Source: Asterella californica (lineage: Eukaryota; Streptophyta; Marchantiopsida; Marchantiales; Aytoniaceae). From it: 64,000 bases of DNA. The notes beneath the pieces were generated by a model that was given only the letters and a program-made list of their open reading frames with translations, had not been told where the DNA came from and did no database searches. The DNA lies in contig JAYKYS010000002.1 of NCBI GenBank assembly GCA_036924285.1, forward strand, positions 2,604,001 through 2,668,000, given 5' to 3'. A program made the translations under genes and the position numbers. Positions 23,160 through 33,539 of the stretch are shown one piece after another (position 1 is the stretch's first letter; each line of letters opens with the position of its first letter).

Positions 23160-25046
23160 TTGACAATTCTAAATATAGTAAGATCGAACATGCTATCTTA
23201 AGGGTGGCAGTTTTTCCGTGTAATATTAGTTAGGACACCATGTGGTAGCATAGGTAGCGTAGGAGGGACAAGGTGGATAGCCAATTCGGGCAGGGGAACC
23301 GCTTGCATGTGAGGTGACAACCTCCTGTCAGCGCCTCTCTCTCCCTGGTGGTCGTCTCCCCTGGTTCTCATGGCAGCGACATAAGTAAGATCGCAGAGTA
23401 GGAGATAGAGTTCTGCCAGTTCTGTAGAATTCTGTAGCTACTGCACATACACATCGATTCTATGGTGCAGGCAGACGAGACACATTAGAGCAGAGACACA
23501 GGATAGATAGTTCTTCGCACTACACCCGTTGTTGGAAACATACGAATAGTCTTGGAATACACAGGAGGGGTCTGCATACTCTTACCAGCAATGGTTCGAA
23601 GATGTAGATAGAAGTAGTAGACAGTCTAGGAACAGGGAACGGCATCCTTGTGCAGTCCTGTTAGCTAGATTGGTGTGTCGAGGAGTAGACGCAGGAAGTA
23701 GAGGGAGTGAGCTTCCCAATGCCATTGTGACTTCTTCTCGGGGAATAGATTGTGGATTTGAGTGCAGAAACTTTGCTCATGTCTTTTGGATGGTGGGTTC
23801 CTTGAATTCGCTCCCAATTGTACATGGGAAGTGTTCTTCTTGAGTGGCGGTGACTGTTAACAGTTGTGGAAGTGTAGCTTGGCTCGTTTAGTAGAGCACT
23901 TGGGATCTACGTACGAACGGTCTTATGGGTAAGGGATCCCAGAAGACAGAGCAGTCAGAGCAGCGAAGTGAAGAAGAAAGAAGCCTTCTTCTCACAGCAG
24001 AAGACGACATCCTCGAGTAGAAGACGGTGCAACAGTACTCACGTTTGTTGTCTTCCTCCCCAAACTATTACAAGCAGGAATGACTTGTTAGTCAGGATCC
24101 GGACTAGAAGCCTGTCGGAATCTTAATTTACTCTTTTCATCTTGTTTTCTCTTGTTTGGATTTTCTTATCTTCCCCATCTTCTCCCATCTTCCTCATCTT
24201 CTTACCTTCTTCTAGTGAGCTTCCGAGACTTCTATTGAGCTTCCGTGAAGGTGAATGTCGTTGTAGTGCTGCAGGAAGACCACTTCCGTAGACAGAAGCT
24301 TGGGAAGGCTACAGGGGACATACACCCTGTGATTAATCTAACCCGTTGGAATGTGAGTGTGAGAAGAAGATGTAACGACCGTTGCTAGTCGACTTCTGCG
24401 AAGCAGGACAGCCTTCTGGAGGTGTGAGAAGACGAGCTGAACCCCCAGAAGACGAGAATCGCTTCGAGAAGACGGTATCGAGAAGACCGGAAGAAGCAAC
24501 CTGGAAGCAAGAAGATCGTCTTCCCGAGCTTCTCTGTGGATAATTGTGTGATATTTTAGTTGGTAGTTGTTTGTTTAGTTCCAGAGCACCATGCGGCGTG
24601 TCTGGAAGACGTGTGATTTTGTGTGGTTTTGTGAGAAGACGGAATTTTTAGACAAAATCCGTGTGTTTGTGTGTTTGAACAGATCCTAGAACTTAGAGCA
24701 GCGATTACTTACGTAAATCCTATGTGGGAACGATATCTTGTATACTAAATGGGCAAAAGGAGTAATCCTGCGTCACTACAGTTCCCTGGGGTGTTTATCG
24801 TCCTCTGATTGTAGCTCAGAATTAGCTTGAGTCGATCTAATCCTCATGTCAGCCGTCACTCGTTTCTTGGACTTCCCCTTGGAACTCTATCTCACTTTAG
24901 TCATTGCTCCAAGCGTTCACTTAGAAAGTTGATTCACTTTGTATCTCGCGTCCTTTCTCAAGCGTCCAGCCTTCAACTGATATCTACAGTTCTCGTTCAT
25001 TGAAACGTTGACTCTGATATCACTTTTCGTGCACCTACTGCCTTGT
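23160..25046. other. Non-coding right flank of GAAGAC-rich element and spacer
   Basis: No ORF of interest was seen. GAAGAC/GTCTTC motifs continue to about 24640. From there to R1 copy b at 25047 the sequence has normal composition and no recognised feature. Confidence 0.45.
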
Positions 25047-26153
25047 TGAGCAAGCAGAGGCTCTTGCTCAGTAGGTCACGAAACTCACAACGCTTACTTA
25101 CGAATCATAATCACATGTTAGCGTTCATGCACCACTCACATTTATCTCATTTGATCCGGACCGTCTCGCTAACTTTCGAGCTCAACATTCCCTAAATCTC
25201 GACCTAGATCCGGCTAGATCGGTCCTAAAACATGAGCTGGGACTTCTTATAAAATCCAAGGTCTTAAACGATACCTCCAACACACCTAGCAGTCCAATCG
25301 CTCGTGATGTCTGTCTGGATCCAAGCTCCCAAATGGTGATTAAACCTATCGTCTCGTTCTTTAGTCTTGTCCCATTCCTTGGATTGTTCTCAAGTCTAGA
25401 CGTCCATGTCTAGAACAGAATGCACTTTGGTACTATTCCAACCATCACCTCATGCTCCTAGAGTTCTTCCGTCAAACTTGGGGTCAGATGACTCGTCTTG
25501 GTCCACCCAGACATCGAGTCCTTCTCATATATATTTCTGGAGATCGGTGGCTCCTTCCTCTTCTTTGGTCCTTGAAAATTATACCCGATCACAAGGTGAG
25601 TCGTAATTCTCAGCTCTGATGTCACTTCAAAGAGTTCTTGGTATCATTGGAGAGCTCTCGCCGAGTCTTTCCAATGATACTTTATGCCTCGATGATGGTA
25701 CCTCGAGATCTTACATGGAACTCCGCCCACGATATAAAATGTCATTGGAGCTCCAACACCTAGCATTTTTCTGAGGAACCGTAGTCTAGCGTCAGACTGG
25801 GACCTCATGGTTTGGACCAGCGTCCGATCAGCATCCGTTTGCATCGGACCCACATCTCGGTCCTCTCGGCTCCACATCTCAGACCCACGTCCCAGCCTTC
25901 GTTTCTGACTTACATTTCGGTCCATTTTCAGACTCGTCTCCTTAAGTTATCATTCGTCTGGGGTCTCCTTGGGATCCTTTATGTTCTATATTCAATGTTT
26001 CAACTTTGGTTAGGAGAACCACTTAGGGTTCAATTGTTCTCAATTTCTCGATCAAGCCGTTAAATCATACTCGTAACTTTCACATACTAACGCAAGTTCC
26101 TAAAGTTCTGTTGTTCGTGTCTGCGTCCGATCTTGAGATTGAGAGTCGTGACA
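25047..26153 (+). repeat. Repeat R1, copy b (uninterrupted)
   Basis: This 1.1-kb non-coding repeat matches 4319-5132 plus 15712-15997. It preserves the empty target site of element A near 25858-25868 (ATCTCGGTCC). Both R1 copies have the same orientation, about 9 kb apart once element A is subtracted, which is compatible with LTRs of one old element or two solo LTRs. The short ORFs within it (e.g. 25812-26063) are not conserved between copies. Confidence 0.7.
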
Positions 26154-26439
26154 CTGGCACCACTACTCTTCGCACTGGAGTCGGTCTTGTTTGTCCTCTT
26201 GTTACAGAATGCAATTGCGAATGACACCGGATCATCAAGTGGTGCTACAAAGTGACTGATTAACGTCTCCTTAACACGCACGAGTTAAATATCATTAAGT
26301 ATTGCGTCGCGAGCACCAAAGAAGACTGTCACAACCCAGCAAGTTTGAAGCCGATGACATGGTATGCTGAGTCAGTTTGACATCGATGACATGACATTGA
26401 TTGAGTTTGAGTTAGTGACACACGCTCGACTCAGTTCGG

Positions 26440-26935
26440 AACTGGGACCACAGGTTACTACTGAAATACGAATTCGAGAGAGCAACCAGAGACGGGGAGA
26501 TTTGTTTTGAACGAGGTCTTTTGTTGCGAGAAGGAGAATTTTGTAGGTATTTCCTAGAAGTCATTTCGGTTCTATGGAAATCTTTTGAGAGAGCGAGAGG
26601 GTCCATGCTTAGAGCCACAGGACTGTGGAAATCTTTCAAGAGGCATTTCCTACAAGGCATTTCCTAGCCACAAGACTGCAGAAATCGAGACGAGAGAGCG
26701 AGCGAGCATCATGCATGTGGTTCTGCAGAAATCCACAGAGAGAGCGAAAGAAGCCACAGACTGTGGTAATCTTTCGAGAGAGCAAGAGGACCTGTGCTTA
26801 GAGTCACAAGATTGCAGAAATCTTTCAAGAGAGCGAGAGGGCCCGTGCCATAGCCACATGACTGCAGAAATCTTTCGAGAGAGCAATCGAGCCTGTGCTA
26901 GAGCCACAAGACTGCAGAAATCTAAAGGGTGTGTT
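26440..26935 (+). repeat. Satellite array in left MULE terminus
   Basis: Imperfect units of about 50-60 bp carry GACTGCAGAAATCTTTC followed by GAGAGAGCGAGAG and GCCAC. The reverse complement of this unit makes up the larger array at 31860-33310. The ORFs that span it are repeat artefacts. Confidence 0.75.
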
Positions 26936-27031
26936 TAGTAACGAGCGCGTTTTCTAACGAGCGACCAGAGCACGGCTCAAATTTGGACTGTAGGCTACAA
27001 GGAGAGCAACCAGAGACATGTCTGCTTTGTT

Positions 27032-27694
27032 TTGAGCGATCAAAGACAGACACGTTTTGTAATGACTGCACGCATCAGTCACTTGGAAGCTCTGCGACAG
27101 CATTTAGAGAGAGAGGAAGCATGTAATCACGTTCCTCTCAAGGTCCGGATTGTGAAGTACAGTGAGGAAAGATTTCGCACTTACGACGGATGTGCATCAT
27201 GTGAAAAGAAACTGGAGTCCACGGAGGCATATTGTTCAAGTGCCGAAAGATTACTATGTCGTTGAATCGGCGCTTTCGTTTGCAATTATTAATTGAGGAT
27301 GAAAATGCAGAAAATTGGGCTATTGCATGAGACAGTGCACGAGACTTTCTAAGCATGGATGCGACTATCTTTGCTCTATTGGAACTGAAACGTGAGGATA
27401 CGACTGTCTTGGATATGTTAATTAATCAAGAGTGGATATGTCACTTGACTGTCGAAGATGCGAATTACATACAAATTGACAGAGCTGAGTCATGCTCTAA
27501 ACGCACTATGTTTTCTCTTCAGTCTCAGAGTAGTGTTACGAGCTTGGGTGCTTCAGTAGCTTTCATCGATGGTGATGAGGATAAAACTATCGATATGAGT
27601 AATGCTGAAACTGGTAAGGTGCATGAGATAAGCTCGAATTTGTGCAGAAGCATTTCAGACCTGTTTGCTGTTAGTTTTCTCCTTGGTTTTTTTT
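27032..27694 (+). pseudogene. RPA70 C-terminal OB-fold-like fragment
   Basis: In two frames joined near 27230-27260 the translation gives VRIVKYSEERFRTYDGCASCEKKL, then FKCRKITMSLNRRFRLQLLIEDENAENWAIA, then DFLSMDAT. That resembles the zinc-ribbon and OB-fold of the large subunit of replication protein A: C-x2-C, a second cysteine pair now damaged, then the R-x-R-L strand and an acidic D/E-N turn. A frameshift and a TGA at about 27331 break it. Plants carry many RPA1-like genes, and Helitrons also encode such proteins. Its place inside a MULE suggests gene capture. Confidence 0.55.
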
Positions 27695-27825
27695 GACACA
27701 GTATGTGTATGTATTATTCTTCTACTCGTTGGAATAACATTATTAGCAAAGATTAGGTGAAATGCATCGAGCATAATGCATTATCCTTATCGTCACTGCG
27801 AACAATATTAGCAATGATGATGGGG

Positions 27826-27900
27826 AGTTCTTGCGAGCCAAGTTGGTGGTCGGATGGGTTCAACTCCCATCGCAAGATCCATCGCACATTTGTCTTCTCT
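27826..27900 (+). repeat. tRNA-like / SINE B-box remnant
   Basis: GATGGGTTCAACTCCCATC forms a 6-bp stem with the 7-base loop TTCAACT, as in a tRNA T arm, and contains a B-box-like GGTTCAA..CC. The spacing to any A box is too short and no acceptor or anticodon arm forms. It is at most a remnant of a tRNA-derived SINE, or coincidence. Confidence 0.25.
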
Positions 27901-28570
27901 TCCTTTCAATTTACTTTGTCTTTGTTCTCCTTCTATTTTTCTCAAGTCTTGGTTTAGCTTTTTGTACTCGTGACAAGTGTATTTTGGAGTGGTTGGTTCA
28001 TTCTTGATCAACTTCAAACCGGCAAGCAGCAAAAAATGAAGGCGCGAAGTGAGGTAGTTTTGCATATATCAGAGAAGCGCGAGGAAAGGAAATTCAAATT
28101 CTGTCACGATTTATGAGCTTCGTTTGGATTTTTCCGTTCTTCTATTGAGAGGACTCGAGAGGCTTCCTCTAGAGGAAGGAAAGGAGGGATAAGGTCCACG
28201 AGGCAAAATTGTTCTGAGAAGGTGGTGGGCATGTCAACTCTTCGTGAGAAGATACGGTTCGCATCCTTAATTGTATATGGTTCTTAATAGGCGCCGGCTT
28301 TTTACCTCGCGATGTCCTGCTTTGCACTTGTGTCGGAGGGTGGGGGGGGAGAAGTTCTCAGATTATCCATTTTATGGATGTCTTTTCTACAAGATGAAGA
28401 TGAAGGTACTTGGCTGCTAGCGACAGAAGATAGATGATTCTCGTCGAAACTCGGTAGGATTAGGACTAGCTGGAAAGCATCGGTCTTGCTGGAGCAGGTC
28501 GATCTCAGCTGAAGGTCTACACCACAACATCCAAAGCTGGCGTTGTCTTTCGAAATGATACTGGAATTCC

Positions 28571-28630
28571 TAATGTTTTGTAACCCTCGATAATGTTTTG
28601 TAACCCTCGATAATGTTTTGTTATCCTCGA
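28571..28630 (+). repeat. 20-bp tandem repeat x3
   Basis: TAATGTTTTGTAACCCTCGA is repeated three times head to tail. The first two units are identical and the third differs at two positions. A 154-codon minus-strand ORF (28302-28766) crosses it, but it has no recognised domain and I do not call it a gene. Confidence 0.85.
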
Positions 28631-29079
28631 TAACAGTTCTGTGAAATTGGTGCGATGAAAGTGGACATGGTTCAGTGTACAACGCTTTACGCTCTGATTC
28701 GTTAGCATAAGCGACGTATTGCACTTGTATTCTGTAGCTAGCGAAGCCTATTTGTTGTGATTCCATAACATAACTAAGTGCGTTAAAAAGTGTGGCTTCC
28801 TCTAGTATACAGCCGTTTACAACTAAAGTTTTTTTCTGCTATGCAATTCACTTGTATTACACTTCCAGGCGCACGAAACGTTGCAATGGATTTCTCTGTT
28901 TATTAAACGAAAGCAAGTGGAATGTAGATATGGATGGGTGTCAGAAGCGCAGAAGAGGGATGTATAGGCAAGAAACCTGATCAAAGCAGAAACAAAGAAT
29001 GGCTGGACCTCAACAAATGTAGTTTAAAGAGTTATCAAATAATCAATTCTGATTCGTTTAACTCTGACTCTAATCGATC

Positions 29080-29190
29080 CTCTATACTCGTCCGTCCCAC
29101 CCTTGTTCCCTTTGCCAGGATTTGAACTTGTTTTACCTCTCAATTAGAGGACAAGGGTCCTCCCACCCAAAGAAATAAACAAAGTATAAA
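29080..29190 (-). repeat. Possible tRNA-derived SINE fragment
   Basis: On the minus strand CCTCTAATTGAGAGG resembles an anticodon stem-loop. It is followed 9 bases later by AGTTCAAATCC, a B-box-like T-arm motif. The stems are imperfect. It could be a decayed SINE head, and no tail or target duplication was found. Confidence 0.3.
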
Positions 29191-29529
29191 AATGTAACGA
29201 ACTATCACCCTTACATGTAAACTATACTATGGACAAAGTAAACTAAATTGTTAGAATACAAAGTAACATAAGAATACAAAATGACAAATACAAAGTAACA
29301 TAAAATATAAAACATATTTACATCCGTTTATAGTCAACTCCAAAACACGTTTACAGTCAAACTCCAAATCCCAACATATGTAAATGATTACATTAAAACA
29401 TCAGCAGGACCACTGGTAGTCCATGTTGGTTGTTGTGTCCGACTCGATATTGCTCGAGTACACTCCTCAATACGTTTGGAGAAGACACTGAAACATTTCT
29501 CCATTTTAGCTATAAATAATTCATTATCT

Positions 29530-31490
29530 CACTCACGCAACAAAAAAGACTCGAACTGTGCGAACTTGATTCTAGCTTGGTCTATCAGAGTTTCAACTGA
29601 AGACAGAGTGTCCTCGTCAGAAACTACAACCTGCGGATCAAAGTCGGCAATGAACTCCTCCACATGCCATGGGTTTCTGGATGCTGCAACAACCTCGCGA
29701 GTCAGTATGCTGCGATCTGCTTGAAAAGAATAAAAAGGCCAGTCATGTCTTCGCTGCGTCCTCTCATACGCAAGAAATGTATTAGTCATTGCATTGAAAG
29801 CATGAACAAGGTGTTTGCATAGAAGATAACCACAATTTAAAAACTGGGAACAACTGCAAACCTATTTCTCCAAGGAACTGTATATCTCAGATGCGCATCC
29901 TCAGATACCTCCGCAGACAAGCATCTTCTCCATACTAGTCGAAAATCTTTCCACGAAGAAGGATAGAAACGTCTATTATGTATCTGACTCAACTGAATTT
30001 GTAAGTCAGATATCAAAGTCCCAACCAGAATCTCACAGAGTCTATCAAGTCTAGGACGATTGCAAGAGTACTTATAATCATATTTCAACTTACGGCAGTG
30101 ACTCTCAATGATGTTTGTTGTCCGTGAAAAACAAAGCACGAGTTTTGCATAACGACTAAACAACACCCACCTACAGGCTTATACCACTCGTTCTAGAGAT
30201 ACGCCCATAAATGAACAACTTGTCTGGAATAACACCATGTGTAAGCTTCCTCATCACACTTTGCATAGTGTTCCTCCGCAGACAAATACATATTAGGCCC
30301 AACAAGTATCAAGGGATGCACATTAAAGTGTTGTGTAAACCAAGTACATATTTCTCTCCTTAAGTTCACATGGACGATATTACCACGAACATCCTCTGCA
30401 GAGATAGTCCACGATGGATCAACAAATGGAAAAACAGAAGCACCAAAACTACAATCATAATGACTTACAATCTTATTTATCTGCATGATACGTGTTTCCA
30501 CTGCCGCTTGTGCATGTCGAATATACATCTGAACATAAGTTTTCACAAGAACTGACTGCAACGCTCCTATTTGACCTTGGTCTTTGTCAGTGAGTACAAA
30601 GAGAGGCCTCAGTCCTTCTTCTAACAATGCACGAAACCACTTGACCAACACAGCACTCTGAGTGCGTTCACCTTCACGAACAGAGCAAGAGCTTTTCCCC
30701 TTGTCTCCATACTTACGGGAAAAGAACATATACGTTAAAGGAAGAACAAAACCTCCCACGTTCGCATTCATCGCAAATAGTTCAAATCTTATTGCATTCG
30801 TCTTAAACGTACTATCTATGATCACCTTGTAACAGTATCTTTATGATGGAGAAAAGGTGTGATGAATGCAAACATAGAACAATGCTCCTCATTCTCCTAC
30901 AACAAAGACTTGAAGCCATTAGCCTTGTACGTGTCTGTTTCAATCAATAAAGACGCAGAGTGTAGTTGATCTCCCATATTCCGAATGTAAGTATGTGCTA
31001 AAACTGCAGCAATATGATAATTCACCTGAATTCTCGTTATCATACTAGGCTCTAGAAGTTTTTGCAAGCATAGAGCCTTGGTCTGAAGCAACTGATCTTG
31101 TTGATCTCTCCAAGGTCACATGTGAAAGTCCGAACTATACAAGGCTCTATGCTTGCAAAAACTGGTATGATCTTGTTCAACAAGATCAGTTGCTTTGAGA
31201 ACTGACATTTCTGTATCAAACTCGAACTCCGAGAGAACTTCGTCAGACAGTGAAATACAAATGTGCAAGACAACCGATCCATTACTCATTTGTTCGTCCT
31301 CAAAGATTGAGGATACAACATCCAAAAAGTCGTCCAAACTACACTTCACAGTTTCTAGGACATTCGTATCAACCGCTACATCATCTACATAGTTCTCGAT
31401 GTCATCGGACCTTTTAAGTTTAGATGCACATTTGTTGCACCTCTTGTAAGTTCGCGCGGTGCAAGCGGATTTGGAACATTTTGCTCTCGG
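29530..31490 (-). pseudogene. MULE transposase, degenerate
   Basis: The minus-strand reading gives a Cys-rich start (KCSKSACTARTYKRCNKC near 31440-31490) and an N-terminal region broken by a local inverted duplication at 31056-31197. The catalytic core is at 30193-30825: IIDSTFKTNAIRFELFAMN with the first Asp, then FVLTDKDQGQIGAL with the second. A C-terminal module follows at 29837-30166 (TTNIIESHCRKLKYDY...RPRLDRLCEILV), and a tail to 29530. This order and these motifs fit the MULE DDE transposase family. Stops between segments make it non-functional as a single protein, though some breaks could be introns. Confidence 0.75.
31056..31197. repeat. Local inverted duplications inside MULE transposase
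   Basis: AGTTTTTGCAAGCATAGAGC at 31057 recurs inverted as GCTCTATGCTTGCAAAAACT at about 31143-31162. AAGCAACTGATCTTG at about 31086 recurs inverted as CAAGATCAGTTGCTT at about 31181. Each block is inverted, but the block order is kept. This is not one simple palindrome and looks like a template-switch product. Confidence 0.8.
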
Positions 31491-31859
31491 ATAAAACTAG
31501 TGATGGATAGGATTCTATCGCATCTACTACATGTTTGCACCCTAAATTCAATCCAGATAAAATTACAAGCAAACCTGAAACCGAACGGTGAGATTTGAGT
31601 TTAGGGTTTAGGTTTTAGACAAATAATCTCACCAACGTAGAATTAACCAACCAAAGATTGTCTTACAGAGATAACAATATCTGTCTCAATCTGAAATCTA
31701 ACCACTGGAAAATACTTCACAACACACCAATCATGGAGAATACATGAACTCCTTCGCAAGAGATGATTCGAAACATGGACACGGAAACAAACCACTTAGT
31801 GTAGAAGATTTGCCGATCGAAGACAAATCACCTCCAGCCACCAGCGGAACCAGAAGCCA

Positions 31860-33310
31860 CCAGCCCTCTCGCTCCTTCACAATGAATGAGCAGGAGCAAG
31901 AACGAAAAGAGCGCTCTCGCTCGCTGAACGTATGCACGATTTCACGATTTCTAACTTCAAAAGCTCCACGCTCGCTGAACGCATGCACCGTCAAACACTC
32001 TTGTAGAACCTCAAGCACTCTCGCTCGCATGCAACATGCTCGCTCGTTCGAACGAAAAATTTCCGCAATCTTGTGGCTCTAGCACGGGCCCTCTCGCTCT
32101 CTTGAAAGATTTCCACAGAATCGTCAAGCACTCTCGCTCTCTCGAACGATTTTCACAGAACCGTCAAGCACTCTCGTTCGTATGCACGATGCTCGCTTGC
32201 TCTCTCGAAAGATTTCCGTAGTCTTGTGACTATGGCACGAGCCCTCTCGCTCTCTCCAACGATTTTCGTAGAACCGTCAAGCACTCTCGCTGGCATGCAC
32301 GATGCTCGCTCGCTCGCTCGAATGATAGATTTTCATAGTCCTGTGACTATGACACGAGACCTCTCGCTCTCTCGAACGAGGAATCTTAAATGAAACTGAC
32401 GCAGAATCAAAGTGATGTTGTCCTGTGGCTCTAGCACGAGCTCTCTCGCTCTCTCAAACAATTTTCACAGAACCATCAAGCACTCTCGCTCGCTCGCTTG
32501 AACGACAGATTTCTACAGTCCTCCTATGGCTATGGCACGAGTCCTCTCCTTTGCTCGCTCGCTCGAACGACAGATTTCTGCAGTCCTGTGGCTCAAGCAA
32601 GAGCTCTCTCAAACGATTTCCGCAGAACCGTCAAGCACTCTCGCTCGCTCGCTCGAACGACAGATTTCTGCAGTCCTCCTGTGACTATGGCACGAGCCCT
32701 CTCCCGCGCTCGCATGCTCGATGCTCGTTCGCTCTCTCAAAAGATTTCTGCAGTCCTGTGGCTATGACACGAGTCCTCTCGCTCTCTCGAACGATTTCCG
32801 CAGGAACCCTAAACCAAAATGCGTTGTCTTGTCGCCCTCTCGTCCTCTCGCTCTCTCGAATGATTTTCTGCACACCGTCAAGCATTCATGGAACGATTTC
32901 TGCAGAACTACATGCACGATGCTCGCTTGCTCTCTCGAAAGATTTCTGCAGTCATGTGGTTATGGCATGAGCCCTCTCGCTCTCTCGAATGATTTTCGCA
33001 TCGTCAAGCACTCTAGCTCGCATGCACGATGCTCGTTCGCTCTCTCGAAAGATTTCTGCAGTCATGTGGCTATGACACGAGTCCTCTCGCTCTCTCGAAT
33101 GATTTTCTGCACACCGTCAAGCACTCATGGAACGATTTCCGCAAAGCTGCATGCACGATGCTCGTTCGCTCTCTCGAAAGATTTCCGCAGTCATGTGGCT
33201 ATGGCACGAGCCCTCTCGCTCTGTCGAAAGATTTCCGCAGGAACCATAAACCAAAGTGACATGAACTCTCGTCCTCTCGTCCTCTCGCTCTCTCTCTCGA
33301 ACGGACGGTA
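31860..33310 (-). repeat. Satellite array in right MULE terminus
   Basis: About 1.4 kb of head-to-tail variant units alternate a GAAAGATTTCYGCAGTC..GTGGCTATGGCACGAG type with a GATTTTCACAGAACCGTCAAGCACTC type. They are separated by CTCGCTCTCTC tracts. The array is the inverted counterpart of 26440-26935 and about three times longer. All ORFs across it are repeat artefacts. Confidence 0.85.
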
Positions 33311-33539
33311 AACGGATGCGGATGGACAGAAAATGACAACAGACGGACGGCACATGGCAACCGCTAGTTGACGGCATGGGCAAGTGACTGATAAGTGACT
33401 TAGGGAGTCGATCAGTGACTCAGCATGTCACGTCGATATCTCACGATCACGACGGTGTGACACTTAATGTCATTTAACCCACGCGTGTCGAGGTGGCATT
33501 AATATGCTACTTTGTAGCACCACTTTACGGTCCAGTGAC

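Larger units (their letters stand above)
18870..24650 (+). mobile_element. GAAGAC-rich element of unknown class
   Basis: The stretch is set apart by extreme recurrence of GAAGAC and its complement GTCTTC in coding and non-coding parts. There are seven copies between about 18950 and 19045, another cluster at 19865-19945, and more at 24420-24530. The perfect palindrome CTGTCTTCCGGAAGACAG occurs near 19032. A single long ORF frame (20829-23147) lies in the middle, with about 1.9 kb of non-coding sequence on the left and 1.5 kb on the right. I could not find LTRs, inverted repeats or known enzyme motifs. It is probably a non-autonomous retroelement with a gag-like protein, but this is inference. 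Confidence 0.5.
26327..33462. mobile_element. Mutator-like element (MULE) with satellite-bearing TIRs
   Basis: The left end TGTCACAACC...GACATGGTATGCTGAGTCA and the reverse complement of the right end TGTCACACCG...GACATGCTGAGTCA are similar. Next to each end lies the same satellite in opposite orientation. Between them is a minus-strand MULE transposase pseudogene (29530-31490) and a plus-strand RPA70-like fragment (27032-27694). Long terminal inverted repeats plus a MULE-type transposase define the class. I could not see a clear 8-11 bp target duplication, so the exact ends are approximate. Confidence 0.7.

Noticed and set aside
26570..26935. CRISPR-like array of regular repeats
   Set aside because: The units are variable, not separated by unique spacers, and are part of a MULE terminus in a eukaryotic genome.
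28302..28766. 154-codon minus-strand ORF
   Set aside because: It runs across a 20-bp tandem repeat and low-complexity Ser/Pro codons. No homology was recognised.
32425..33311. Overlapping ORFs of 181 and 196 codons with Leu/Ser/Arg repeats
   Set aside because: They are products of the MULE terminal satellite array; the repeat translates in several frames and both strands.
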